Shown here: positions 26,405-34,527 of the stretch, in pieces | Position numbering within the stretch: position 1 is the first letter of the stretch | How the letters are laid out: each line of letters opens with the position of its first letter | Assembly: GCA_020444265.1 (NCBI GenBank) | Contig: JAHLLH010000006.1 | Span: 206,090 to 270,089, forward strand | DNA length: 64,000 nt | DNA from: a bacterium | GTDB lineage: Bacteria > Electryoneota > Electryoneia > Electryoneales > Electryoneaceae | Direction of reading: 5' to 3' | Made by a program: the position numbers and the translations under genes | The notes under the pieces: generated by a model | Database searches by the model: none | Told to the model about the DNA's origin: nothing | Seen by the model: only the letters and a program-made list of their open reading frames with translations

Positions 26405-27922
26405 ATGGCAAACGTTCACGAGCTGTACAGCGAGCTGAAAAAAGAGATGCGGGATTCCTTCACCCTTGAATCCATCTTTGCCATCCTCGACTTCGATGGC
26501 GAGACCATCATGCCGGAACGGGCCGAAGAATTTCGTGGTGAACAGGCGGCAATGATCCAGGGATTGCGCCACGAAAAACTGACCAGCCCGCGTGTCGGGG
26601 AGCTGCTCGACCAGATCGAATCGATGAGCACGGATTGGGCACCCGATTCGGTGGAAGCGGTCAATGTCCGAGAGTGGCGACGCGATTACGACCAGCAGGT
26701 GAAGCTGCCTCGTGAGCTGGTCGAAGCGATCACATCCACAGGGATCCGTGGACGTGCCGCATGGACCAAGGCACGAGCCGAGGACAACTTTGCCCTGTTT
26801 GAACCGTGGCTTGAAAAACAGTTCGACTTGCAGAAGCAGGCTGCCGAAGCGTTTGGCTACGAGACCGAAGCGTACGATGCCCTGATGGACCAGTACGAGG
26901 CAGGCGCGAAAACCGCCGAGGTTGCCGAGGTATTCGCTGGCCTGCGTGCCGAATTGGTCCCCCTGATCCAGGCGTTGCAGGAAGCCCCCAACCAGCCGGA
27001 TATGTCCAAACTCGAGGGCAGTTTCGACATCGAGAAGCAGAAGGCCTTCAACCGGCAGGTGGTCTCGACACTCGGGTTTGATTTTGAACGAGGTGCCATC
27101 GGCATCACCACTCACCCCTTCTGCATCACCCTCGGCCCGCACGATATCCGCATCACCACGCGCTACGAGGAAAACCGTTTCGATACCGCCTTCTCCAGCA
27201 CGGTGCACGAAGGCGGGCATGCAATGTACGAGCAGAATGTCTCGCTTGAGGATTGGGCGACCCCGGCTGGCACCCCGGTTTCACTGGGCGTGCACGAGTC
27301 GCAGAGCCGATTCTGGGAAAATCAGGTGGGAAGGACTCGTGCTTTCTGGTCCAAGTGGTACCCGCTTGCACAAGAGACTTTCCCGGGCTTGAAGGATGTG
27401 GCGATGGACGATTACCTTTTCGCGATGAATGCTGCCCAGCCCTCGCTGATCCGTGTCGATGCCGATGAGCTCACCTATAACCTGCACATCATGATCCGCT
27501 TCGAGCTGGAGCGTGCAGTGTTCAACGGCAACCTGGCGGTGAAAGACATCCCGGAAGCGTGGAACGAGAAATACCGTGAGTACCTCGGCGTTGAGGTGCC
27601 GAACAATGCACAGGGTTGCCTCCAGGACATCCACTGGTCGATCGGGATCATGGGCTACTTCCCGACCTATGCGCTCGGCAACATTTACGCTGCCCAGTTC
27701 ACCGCCGCCCTCGAGAAGCAGCTCGGGCCACTGGAAAAACTGATCGCACGCGAAGCCTACCCGGAGATTCTCGGCTGGCTGCGCGAAAACATTCATCGTC
27801 ACGGGCGACGTTTCACCCCGAAGCAGCTGGTCGAACATGTCACCGGCGAAGCGCCGACTTCAAAGTACCTGGTCGATTACCTGAAAAGTCGTTTCGGTGG
27901 CTGGTACGGGATTGAGCTGTAA
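26405..27922 (+). CDS. M32 family metallocarboxypeptidase
   Basis: 505 residues, the usual length. Zinc site HEGGHAMYEQN (His268, Glu269, His272) with the third ligand Glu298 in GVHESQSRFWENQVGR. The family HxSIGxxGYFPTY element is present as HWSIGIMGYFPTYALGN. Cytoplasmic enzyme (no signal peptide) that removes C-terminal residues from peptides, with broad specificity excluding Pro (family knowledge). AGGA lies just before the ATG. Transcribed alone and followed by a hairpin terminator. Confidence 0.9.
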   Translation: MANVHELYSELKKEMRDSFTLESIFAILDFDGETIMPERAEEFRGEQAAMIQGLRHEKLTSPRVGELLDQIESMSTDWAPDSVEAVNVREWRRDYDQQVKLPRELVEAITSTGIRGRAAWTKARAEDNFALFEPWLEKQFDLQKQAAEAFGYETEAYDALMDQYEAGAKTAEVAEVFAGLRAELVPLIQALQEAPNQPDMSKLEGSFDIEKQKAFNRQVVSTLGFDFERGAIGITTHPFCITLGPHDIRITTRYEENRFDTAFSSTVHEGGHAMYEQNVSLEDWATPAGTPVSLGVHESQSRFWENQVGRTRAFWSKWYPLAQETFPGLKDVAMDDYLFAMNAAQPSLIRVDADELTYNLHIMIRFELERAVFNGNLAVKDIPEAWNEKYREYLGVEVPNNAQGCLQDIHWSIGIMGYFPTYALGNIYAAQFTAALEKQLGPLEKLIAREAYPEILGWLRENIHRHGRRFTPKQLVEHVTGEAPTSKYLVDYLKSRFGGWYGIEL

Positions 27923-27950
27923 GCGTATGATTGATCCAACGCTGAATGGC

Positions 27951-27971
27951 CCGACTTGCTCGTCAAGTCGG
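27951..27971. repeat. Dispersed hairpin (ccgacttg family)
   Basis: ccgacttg / caagtcgg hairpin followed by atttattca. Relatives at 16894 and 22124. Confidence 0.65.
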
Positions 27972-27990
27972 ATTTATTCATCGTGAGAAT

Positions 27991-28024
27991 GCGTCAGGTC
28001 CTCGGACCTGACGCAACCTTTTTC
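27991..28024 (+). terminator. Rho-independent terminator
   Basis: Perfect ten-base stem gcgtcaggtc / gacctgacgc with a ctcg loop, then aacctttttc. It lies about 70 bases past the carboxypeptidase stop. Confidence 0.75.
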
Positions 28025-28026
28025 AG

Positions 28027-28062
28027 GTGTCATCCCGGGCTTTGACCCGGGATCCAGCCGAG
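28027..28062. repeat. Palindromic repeat (gtcatcccggg family)
   Basis: Single unit of the gtcatcccgggctttgaccc palindrome seen paired at 4430-4614 and within the 296-bp array. Confidence 0.7.
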
Positions 28063-28147
28063 GCTCTCGGCGACATCGTGGACGGTCAGCCTGTTCCGAG
28101 ACCCTTCACCACGACGTTTTCTCTGTTCCTCAGCAAGGGTGCAATAT

Positions 28148-28261
28148 CATTTCAGCGCAGTGCTGACATGCCGGTTGGCGTGTTTGCGTGAATTTATCCT
28201 GACCGGCATACTCGCTTCATGAACTAGGATGATTTACCATTTCGGCACCGTGCTGACATGC
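28148..28261. repeat. Short direct repeat pair
   Basis: catttcagcgcagtgctgac at 28148 and catttcggcaccgtgctgac at 28238, both followed by atgc, 90 bases apart. They lie in the otherwise empty space before the convergent operon. A gcttgggt/acccaagc hairpin follows at 28264. Meaning unknown. Confidence 0.5.
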
Positions 28262-28299
28262 ACGCTTGGGTGACGGGGCACCCAAGCCACTGAGTTTGG

Positions 28300-28344
28300 A
28301 TCGATAACAAGAAGGGGCCCGATGGGCCCCTTCTTGTTATCGAT
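28300..28344. terminator. Long perfect hairpin at operon end
   Basis: atcgataacaagaaggggcc plus one further c at 28300-28320 is perfectly complemented at 28324-28344, a 21-base stem with a three-base gat loop. It lies eight bases past the stop of the last gene of the secreted-protein operon, so it probably terminates that transcript. There is no clean T-run beyond the stem. Confidence 0.7.
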
Positions 28345-28351
28345 GTGAATG

Positions 28352-29206
28352 TCAATGATAAATTGTAACTATGCGCGATTCAATGTTCACATTGGGATGC
28401 CACGATAAGGTGGCCGCAAGTGTTGAAGTCGATGTGGAGGCAGAAGGATCGGGGAAAGCTTCTGATAGTAGGATGATCCACCACCGGCGAGCATACCCGT
28501 CTTCATCCGTCGTTTCATGATAAGCCGGAAGGCGATCGGGCAGGAGAATTTGGTGCTCGTACATCCTTCCTTGTTGAGGATTATACAAGACCTCCTCATC
28601 AGGAACTGGATTTCCAAACCCATCTTGAACGATAACCATAGCACTGACGGCTATGTACCCGGAAAGAGGCCAGCTGAGATGATAGTTCTCCGGGGAAACG
28701 TAGAGCACCGCCGTCAACTGCTGGCCAGGCAGGCGTAGTTCCCGTACCGCACTGAATACCTCACCCGCATAGTCACAAACTGCAGACACTAAAACCGTGT
28801 CATTGGTCGCACGGGAAGGGTAAAGCAGACCACCATAAGCAACACCCGAAGCGGTAATGCCGTCTGCCGAAGGACTTCCAGTGGTGCCATATTCGGTCGT
28901 GACCAGGGTGTCGTCCGCATCGACCTCGAAACGGACCGGAATGCCATCCAGCAGCGGTGCGCCAGCAGCATCAAACAGGCTTGCAGCCAGTTCGATTCGC
29001 CAGATGCCTTCGCTCGCCACCTCACCGATACGGTTCACAGAGAGATCGACCTGCAAGGGTAACAGCGCCGACTCCTCGCCGAACTGGATGCTGTCCAGTT
29101 CGGCGAGGTTCAGTCGAAGCGTATCGTCTGTCCGATGCACCATCATGGTCTGCGCGAACAACGCTGGCGCGCACAGTAAAAACAGGAGTGCGAAAATTCG
29201 TCTCAT
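28352..29206 (-). CDS. Secreted paralogue, Ig-like, third of three
   Basis: 284 residues. Signal peptide IFALLFLLCAPALFA-Q, then a short motif MMVHRTDDTLRLNLAELDSI that its two upstream paralogues share. An Ig-like beta region of about 220 residues follows. Conserved landmarks with the paralogues are EGIWRIELAASL, a D-G-hydrophobic-P-V block, VAYGGLLYPS..TNDTV, VSPENYHL, NPQQGRMYE and EAFPDP. No sorting domain. Its ATG overlaps the stop of the preceding gene by four bases. Likely exported, perhaps part of a complex with its neighbours. Function unknown. Confidence 0.65.
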   Translation of the reverse strand: MRRIFALLFLLCAPALFAQTMMVHRTDDTLRLNLAELDSIQFGEESALLPLQVDLSVNRIGEVASEGIWRIELAASLFDAAGAPLLDGIPVRFEVDADDTLVTTEYGTTGSPSADGITASGVAYGGLLYPSRATNDTVLVSAVCDYAGEVFSAVRELRLPGQQLTAVLYVSPENYHLSWPLSGYIAVSAMVIVQDGFGNPVPDEEVLYNPQQGRMYEHQILLPDRLPAYHETTDEDGYARRWWIILLSEAFPDPSASTSTSTLAATLSWHPNVNIESRIVTIYH

Positions 29207-30090
29207 CGGTTGCTCATGTCGCCCGATTCACGCAACCCACCATTCTGGTAGAGTGTGAAGGTGAATGATTCGATGGAGGACCATCCATGACCGCGAATCT
29301 CGGCGTTTAAAGTCACCGTCGTTTCCGATACAGTCGGATCCGGGAAAGCCTCGTATCGGGTCAGGATCAGGTAGCGTGTTGTCTGCCCATCCTCATCGAG
29401 TACGGCGGTGTAGCTCTGCTCCCCGGTCGGAGGTACGGTGTCCGTTTCGTAGATCCGTCCAAACTGAGGACTGAAGTGAACCTCTGCGCCGGGGATCAAG
29501 TGTTGATGGCCATCATAAGCGTACACCGTGAGCTCGAAAACCGCATACTCATCATTTTCTTCGAAGTGATGGTTGGATGGGCTGACCGACAAAACGCCGA
29601 CCGGCTCCAGCGGTGGAAGGATTACCTCGAGGCTGTCCTGCGCGATGCCCTCCTCCGCTGCACAGGAGACGTAAACCCGAACGGTCTCGTTGGTCTGCCC
29701 GGAATGATACATCAACGAAGTAAAAGCAACACCCGGCGCGGTCTGGCCGAAGATGGATGGATTGCCGGTCTCACCATCCCCTATGTACACATCGTCCGAA
29801 TCGAGGCTGAAGATCACCGTTTTTCCATCCTCCACCGGCTGTCCATCTCCGTCACGGACCAGTGCGGCAACACTGAGCTCCCAGACCGCACCACCAGCAT
29901 CCTCGCCATCGAAATTGACACTCAGCTCGACAGATGCCGGAATCCCCATTGTTTCACCGCTGTAGGTGAGACTGTCGAGATCCGTCAGATCGAGCAAGAC
30001 AGTCCGGTCAGGGTAGTGGGCTCGCATGGACTGGGCGAATGCGGGAAGAGCCAGGCAGAGGAGCAGGACCGCTGCTAGGGCTCTTCTCAT
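29203..30090 (-). CDS. Secreted paralogue, Ig-like, second of three
   Basis: 295 residues. Signal peptide ALAAVLLLCLALPAFA-Q, motif MRAHYPDRTVLLDLTDLDSL, then the shared beta-rich domain (AVWELSVAALVRDGDGQPVE, VAFTSLMYHSGQTNETV, VSPSNHHF, HFSPQFGRIYE, EAFPDP). The middle recalls invertebrate-type or bacterial Ig-like repeats of intimin/invasin proteins, but I cannot assign a Pfam family. ATGA overlaps at both ends show it is translated in a chain with the other two. Confidence 0.65.
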   Translation of the reverse strand: MRRALAAVLLLCLALPAFAQSMRAHYPDRTVLLDLTDLDSLTYSGETMGIPASVELSVNFDGEDAGGAVWELSVAALVRDGDGQPVEDGKTVIFSLDSDDVYIGDGETGNPSIFGQTAPGVAFTSLMYHSGQTNETVRVYVSCAAEEGIAQDSLEVILPPLEPVGVLSVSPSNHHFEENDEYAVFELTVYAYDGHQHLIPGAEVHFSPQFGRIYETDTVPPTGEQSYTAVLDEDGQTTRYLILTRYEAFPDPTVSETTVTLNAEIRGHGWSSIESFTFTLYQNGGLRESGDMSNR

Positions 30091-30995
30091 TGGTCATCCC
30101 CCTCGCTGGCCTCGACACTGAACCCACCCCCCTGGTAGAGGAAAATGGTGAATGGTTCGATGTTCGCTCCCTCGATTCCAACCATTTCCACACTGACCGT
30201 GCAGGTGTTTATCGGCGCGGTCGGATCGGGGAAGGCTTCACTCTGCGTGATGAGCAGCCAACGTTCCGCGAAACCATCCTCATTTGTGTTTGCGAATGGA
30301 TCCTGAGGATTCTGCGGGACCAACACTTCGGAGTCATACACCCTTCCAAACTGCGGGCTGAAATGGACCTGCTGATTCGCAATCGGATGGTTGTGCCCAT
30401 CGAGGACATAGACCTGCATCAGGATCTGGGAGTACCCTGGATTCGGGACATGCTGGTCGTAATGGAAATTCGAAGGCGACATGATCAAGCTGCCCGTCGC
30501 TTCCTGGATCGGAAGATGAAGCATGTACTCTTCTTCAATCGTTCCACCGGACACATAGCAGGCAGCATTGGCCGTTACCGTCTCGTTGGTGTACTGCGAG
30601 TGGTAACGCAGGGTGGAATAGGCAACACCGGGGGTTGGGTTTCCGCTCATGGGCATGTTTCCGGTGTAGCCATCAACGATATGCCCGATCTCGCCAGCAA
30701 GACTGAAATGGACCGGGATACCATCCGCTACCGGGTTGCCATTATCATCGGTCAAGGTCGCGGCCACTTCAATCGTCCACATCGCACCGCCGCCGTCCAC
30801 CCCTTCCGAGGTGACATCGAGTTCGATCTGGGCGGGTGCGACAAAGGAATCTTCACTGAAGGACAAGCTGTCGAGCTGATCCATCGTCAGACGCAAAACA
30901 TCATCCCCGTAGTGCACCTTCATCGTCTGGGCGGACAGCGGGGCAACAAGCAAAACAATCGCGGCAAAAACCGCGAGGTAACGTAGGCGATTCAT
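30087..30995 (-). CDS. Secreted paralogue, Ig-like, first of three
   Basis: 302 residues. Signal peptide YLAVFAAIVLLVAPLSA-Q, motif MKVHYGDDVLRLTMDQLDSL, then the domain shared with the next two genes (AMWTIEVAATLTDDNGNPVA, VAYSTLRYHSQYTNETV, MSPSNFHY, HFSPQFGRVYD, EAFPDP). The YxxTNETV and SPQFGR blocks are the best conserved parts of the family. It starts ten bases after the stop of the T9SS gene, with GAGGG before the ATG. Confidence 0.65.
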   Translation of the reverse strand: MNRLRYLAVFAAIVLLVAPLSAQTMKVHYGDDVLRLTMDQLDSLSFSEDSFVAPAQIELDVTSEGVDGGGAMWTIEVAATLTDDNGNPVADGIPVHFSLAGEIGHIVDGYTGNMPMSGNPTPGVAYSTLRYHSQYTNETVTANAACYVSGGTIEEEYMLHLPIQEATGSLIMSPSNFHYDQHVPNPGYSQILMQVYVLDGHNHPIANQQVHFSPQFGRVYDSEVLVPQNPQDPFANTNEDGFAERWLLITQSEAFPDPTAPINTCTVSVEMVGIEGANIEPFTIFLYQGGGFSVEASEGDDQ

Positions 30996-31005
30996 GGAAC
31001 CCTCC

Positions 31006-31548
31006 CTATTTCATAAAAACAAGTTTCATCGACTGGACCTGACCTTCAAACTCGGCACGAAGCAGGTAGACCCCGCTGGACAGGCTTGTACGACGGTTTG
31101 ACAGGTCGAGCGCGACACGGTGATAGCCTGCCTGCCGAACCGCTTCTCCGTGGTAGACTGTCTGCCCCAAGAGGTTTACCAGACGAATCCGTAACGTCCC
31201 CGCCGTCGGCAGGGTCATCGGCACCGTGACCGTCGAGTTGAATGGGTTCGGATAGGCTGGGTCGAGCTGGAACTGGCTTGGAAGCGGGATGGTCCCATCC
31301 TCCTCCATATCCGTCAGGTTCTCGAAGGTGATCTTCTCGAGGGTTGTGATCGGGTAGTTGTAGACCATGTCTGCATCAATCACCACACCATCGTTCTCGT
31401 TGTAGGACATGCTGTTGACGTCATCGAGGGCGATGGTGGTCGTTGTGCCATCATGATGGACAACCAGCTCTCCATCCATGGCTGCAAGGGGTGAGGCAAG
31501 CAGGAAAACGACACAGAGCAGCAGGGCTCCGCGTTTGAGAGCAGTCAT
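31006..31548 (-). CDS. Short T9SS cargo heading the paralogue operon
   Basis: 180 residues. Signal peptide ALLLCVVFLLASPLAA, then ELVVHHDGTTTTIALDDVNS and EKITFEN, the same VH..D.T motif as in the three genes downstream. A complete C-terminal sorting domain follows almost at once (AYPNPFNSTVTVPM, LVNLLGQTVYHGE, SGVYLLRAE). There is almost no body between motif and sorting tail, so it may serve as a secreted scaffold or anchor for the downstream proteins (inference). GGAGAG precedes the ATG. Confidence 0.72.
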   Translation of the reverse strand: MTALKRGALLLCVVFLLASPLAAMDGELVVHHDGTTTTIALDDVNSMSYNENDGVVIDADMVYNYPITTLEKITFENLTDMEEDGTIPLPSQFQLDPAYPNPFNSTVTVPMTLPTAGTLRIRLVNLLGQTVYHGEAVRQAGYHRVALDLSNRRTSLSSGVYLLRAEFEGQVQSMKLVFMK

Positions 31549-31737
31549 TCTCTCCTCCCATTTTAATTGTAGCGCCGGTGCGGGACTGGTGCGCCGGGAT
31601 TGCCTTGTTTATAGGTCCTTCAAAGGACCGGCTCAGCGTATTCCTCGTGCGAAACACGCAATGGTGACTGATTGGATCGAAAAGGGTAATGCAAATATCG
31701 CTCCTGATTCGCGATCCTCTTGTTAATATTAGATAAA

Positions 31738-31767
31738 GATATAGTATTTAGAGAAATGATTACGCAA
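31738..31767 (-). promoter_or_regulatory. Possible promoter for the secreted-protein operon
   Basis: In an AT-rich stretch unusual for this window, the minus strand reads TTGCGT (31762-31767), 18 bases, then TATATC (31738-31743). It lies about 190 bases upstream of the 31548 start. The pair is weak and FCB promoters often differ from this form, so this is tentative. Confidence 0.3.
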
Positions 31768-31821
31768 GATTTGCGTACTATTCTTCGCTGTTGTGCAGAA
31801 ACATCTTAACTGGGACAAAAG

Positions 31822-31855
31822 ATCCCCAGCGGTTTTGCGCAAAACCGCTGGGGAT
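31822..31855. terminator. 34-base perfect palindrome, probable terminator
   Basis: atccccagcggtttt (31822-31836) pairs with 31841-31855 around gcgc. On the minus strand cttttgtc follows. It lies 58 bases past the stop of the FtsX-like permease gene and probably ends it. The perfect two-fold symmetry also resembles a protein-binding site. Confidence 0.6.
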
Positions 31856-31913
31856 TGTGTGTTCCAATTGGACAGATACTCTTCAACATTTAACCACCAC
31901 ACACTTCCCCACG

Positions 31914-34328
31914 CTACTCCGAACGCAAGGCATCGGTCGGATTCATCCTCGAGGCACGGACCGACTGGCTGGCAACAGTCGCAACCGCAAGGGCGAGGGC
32001 GAGGGCACCCGCCAGCAGGAAGGGAATCGGGGTCAAGTGGACACGCAGTTCAAATCCACCCAGCCACCTCGAAAGCAGCCACCAGGCAACCGGCCAGGCG
32101 ATGACAGTCGCAAAGAGCACCCAACGCAGGAAGCCGCTGGCCAGTAGTCGGACCAAGCTGGTTTCGCTCGCACCGAGTACCTTGCGGACGGCGATCTCAC
32201 GTCTCCGCTGCTTCACCGCAAAGCTGGTCAGCCCGAGAATGCCAAGGCAGGCGATCACAAGCGCCAGGCCGGAGAAGATTGAAACAGAGGCTGCGAAGGC
32301 ACGATCCGCACGATAGAGCTCGTTGAACTGGTCATCGAGGAATCGAGTTCCGATCAGCTTCTGGTTAAAGATGTCGCTGTAAGCCTCTTCAGCCGCCTTT
32401 TTACCTGCCTCGATTTTACCCGGCAGCAGACGGACAAAGACGCGGCTGGAGTACTGACGGCCCGGATGGAAGAAAGCCGGCTGGGTCTGGTCACGAGCCG
32501 TGCCGAAGTGGAAATTGTCCACAACGCCAACAATCGTCCTGCGCTGGAAACCATCTTCACCCCACCCGAAGGAAAAGGGCTGCCCGATCGGGTTGTCAAG
32601 GCCAAGACGTTCCGCAGCAGCCTGGTTGATCACCACAGCATCCTGCTCGTCCGCGCCGCCATCGAGACGTAACGTCCGTCCCTGAAGGACATGAATGCCC
32701 AACGCTTCGAACCATTTGCCGCGAACATCAAAGACCACCATCCCAATCGCGCTATCAGGGATTACCTCGCCGGTAGGATGAACCGCCAACCCAGGCAGGT
32801 TGGAGCCGGGCAGGTTATTGGCTGAGCCAGCTGCCGCAACTCGTGGGTCGGCGTTGAGACGCTCCAGCAGACGGTCCCGTGCGGCGGGCGGATCGTCGGT
32901 TCCATCCGCTTCGAAGATCAGCACCTGGGAACGATCGTAGCCGAGGTCGCGCGTCAGCACGTAGTGAAGCTGATCGTTGATCACAAGGACTGCAACGACC
33001 AGAACAATCGAGATGGCGAACTGCCCCACCACCAGCACACGTCGCAAGAGAATCCCCGCACGGCTGGTGCGGAAATCGCCCTTCAAGACAGTCACTGGCT
33101 GGAAATTGGCAAGTACAAGCGAGGGGTAAATCCCGGCGAGCAACCCGGCGACCAGAACAGCACCAAGAAGCGCCAGTGGCATCCAGGGGGTTGCGATCAT
33201 TTCGTGGCCGAGATCACGCCCCAGGATCGGCTCGAGGGAAGGCAGCGCCAGCTGGACGATCAGCAGAGCCAGCAAGCCGGACAGCAGAGTCAGCACAACC
33301 GATTCCATCAGGAAGCCGGGAACGAGGCTTCTCCGGCTGCCGCCGAGAGATTTACGGATCCCCACTTCACGGGCACGGTCCGCTGCCTGGGCGGTGGTAA
33401 GGTTGACATAGTTAATCACGGCGATCAGCAGAATCGCAAAGCCGAGGGCTGCGAGGATCAACAGGCTTTCGACATCACGGCCCTTGGCGTTGATCCAGTT
33501 GTACCCCTGGTCACTGCTGTGCAGGTGCAGGTCGTGCAACGGCATCACCTTAAGTCGTTGCGCCGGATGGACACCCGTATTCTCGCCGTAGTACTCGAGG
33601 ATTTTGTTGCCCAGAGCCTCGAAGTCCACACCCGGAACCAGCTTGGCGTAGACCAGAACCCAGTTGTTTTCCCAGGATTCGAGGTAGAACTCGTTTTCCG
33701 GATTCAGGTATACCGGTATCACCATGCCGAACTGCATGTGTGAGGTCGAGGGAATGTCCTTCAATACGCCACCGACCACCGCATCATCGATTTCAGCTGC
33801 CTTTACCGGCTGGCCGAGGGCCGGTTCGCCGTGGAAAAGCGCACGAGCGGTCGACTCGGTGATCAGCACCTTGTACGGGCTGTCCATTGCGGTCCTCGGG
33901 TCGCCCTCCACCAGGGAATAACCGAATACGGTCAGGAAACTCGAATCGGCATACATCGTCTCAACACTCACACCCGACGCAATTTCAATCGGAACATCGG
34001 AGGGTTGGATTTGACGTGGACCCCAAGCTTGCATCCGTGTGGTGGCAAGCACTTCCGGCATCACCTCGGGCAGCATCACCCCCAGTTTCCCCGAAACCGG
34101 AGCAAACTTCTCCTGAATGACCCCATCGTCATCTTCGAAGGTGTTGTAGAGACGAACAATAGTCTCGGAATCGGGCAGAAAACGGTCGTAGCGAAGATCA
34201 TGGATGATCGACAATGCGATGACCAGGCAGGCCGCGAGACCAAGGGACAAGCCGAGCACATTGACCAGGGCATGGCCACGGTTGCGGACGAGATGACGAA
34301 TCGAGAGTATGAACCAATTGCGGAACAT
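31914..34328 (-). CDS. ABC transporter permease with MacB-type periplasmic domains, FtsX family
   Basis: 804 residues in two repeated halves. Each half has a MacB_PCD-type periplasmic domain and an FtsX-type membrane block. The first span is HALVNVLGLSLGLAACLVIA. The conserved FtsX elements AREVGIRKSLGGSRRSLVPG and RRREIAVRKVLGASETSLVR follow the first and last membrane blocks. About eight spans. This double-length form is common in Bacteroidetes and relatives. It needs an ATPase subunit, and none is nearby. Likely exports a compound or acts on lipoproteins or envelope stress (family knowledge). GGAGG lies before the ATG. Confidence 0.85.
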   Translation of the reverse strand: MFRNWFILSIRHLVRNRGHALVNVLGLSLGLAACLVIALSIIHDLRYDRFLPDSETIVRLYNTFEDDDGVIQEKFAPVSGKLGVMLPEVMPEVLATTRMQAWGPRQIQPSDVPIEIASGVSVETMYADSSFLTVFGYSLVEGDPRTAMDSPYKVLITESTARALFHGEPALGQPVKAAEIDDAVVGGVLKDIPSTSHMQFGMVIPVYLNPENEFYLESWENNWVLVYAKLVPGVDFEALGNKILEYYGENTGVHPAQRLKVMPLHDLHLHSSDQGYNWINAKGRDVESLLILAALGFAILLIAVINYVNLTTAQAADRAREVGIRKSLGGSRRSLVPGFLMESVVLTLLSGLLALLIVQLALPSLEPILGRDLGHEMIATPWMPLALLGAVLVAGLLAGIYPSLVLANFQPVTVLKGDFRTSRAGILLRRVLVVGQFAISIVLVVAVLVINDQLHYVLTRDLGYDRSQVLIFEADGTDDPPAARDRLLERLNADPRVAAAGSANNLPGSNLPGLAVHPTGEVIPDSAIGMVVFDVRGKWFEALGIHVLQGRTLRLDGGADEQDAVVINQAAAERLGLDNPIGQPFSFGWGEDGFQRRTIVGVVDNFHFGTARDQTQPAFFHPGRQYSSRVFVRLLPGKIEAGKKAAEEAYSDIFNQKLIGTRFLDDQFNELYRADRAFAASVSIFSGLALVIACLGILGLTSFAVKQRRREIAVRKVLGASETSLVRLLASGFLRWVLFATVIAWPVAWWLLSRWLGGFELRVHLTPIPFLLAGALALALAVATVASQSVRASRMNPTDALRSE

Positions 34329-34367
34329 TTATCCTCCAAAACCATTTAATTCGCATAGGAAATGCAA

Positions 34368-34402
34368 AGAGCAGGCCGAGGATGGTATCCACGGCCTGCT
34401 CT
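34368..34402 (-). terminator. Terminator-like hairpin
   Basis: agagcaggccg (34368-34378) pairs with cggcctgctct (34392-34402). On the minus strand tttgcattt follows. It lies downstream of the 34528-36819 gene and upstream of the permease. Confidence 0.65.
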
Positions 34403-34527
34403 CATGTAGGACCTTTAATATCTTAAGGTTAAGAAGAGCTTCTGCACTCATCTTTCACCGCAGGAAGCAGTTTCTCGCCGTAGATGTAGCATTCCAGTAA
34501 GATACTGCTTCAAAAGAGACAGGTGAC

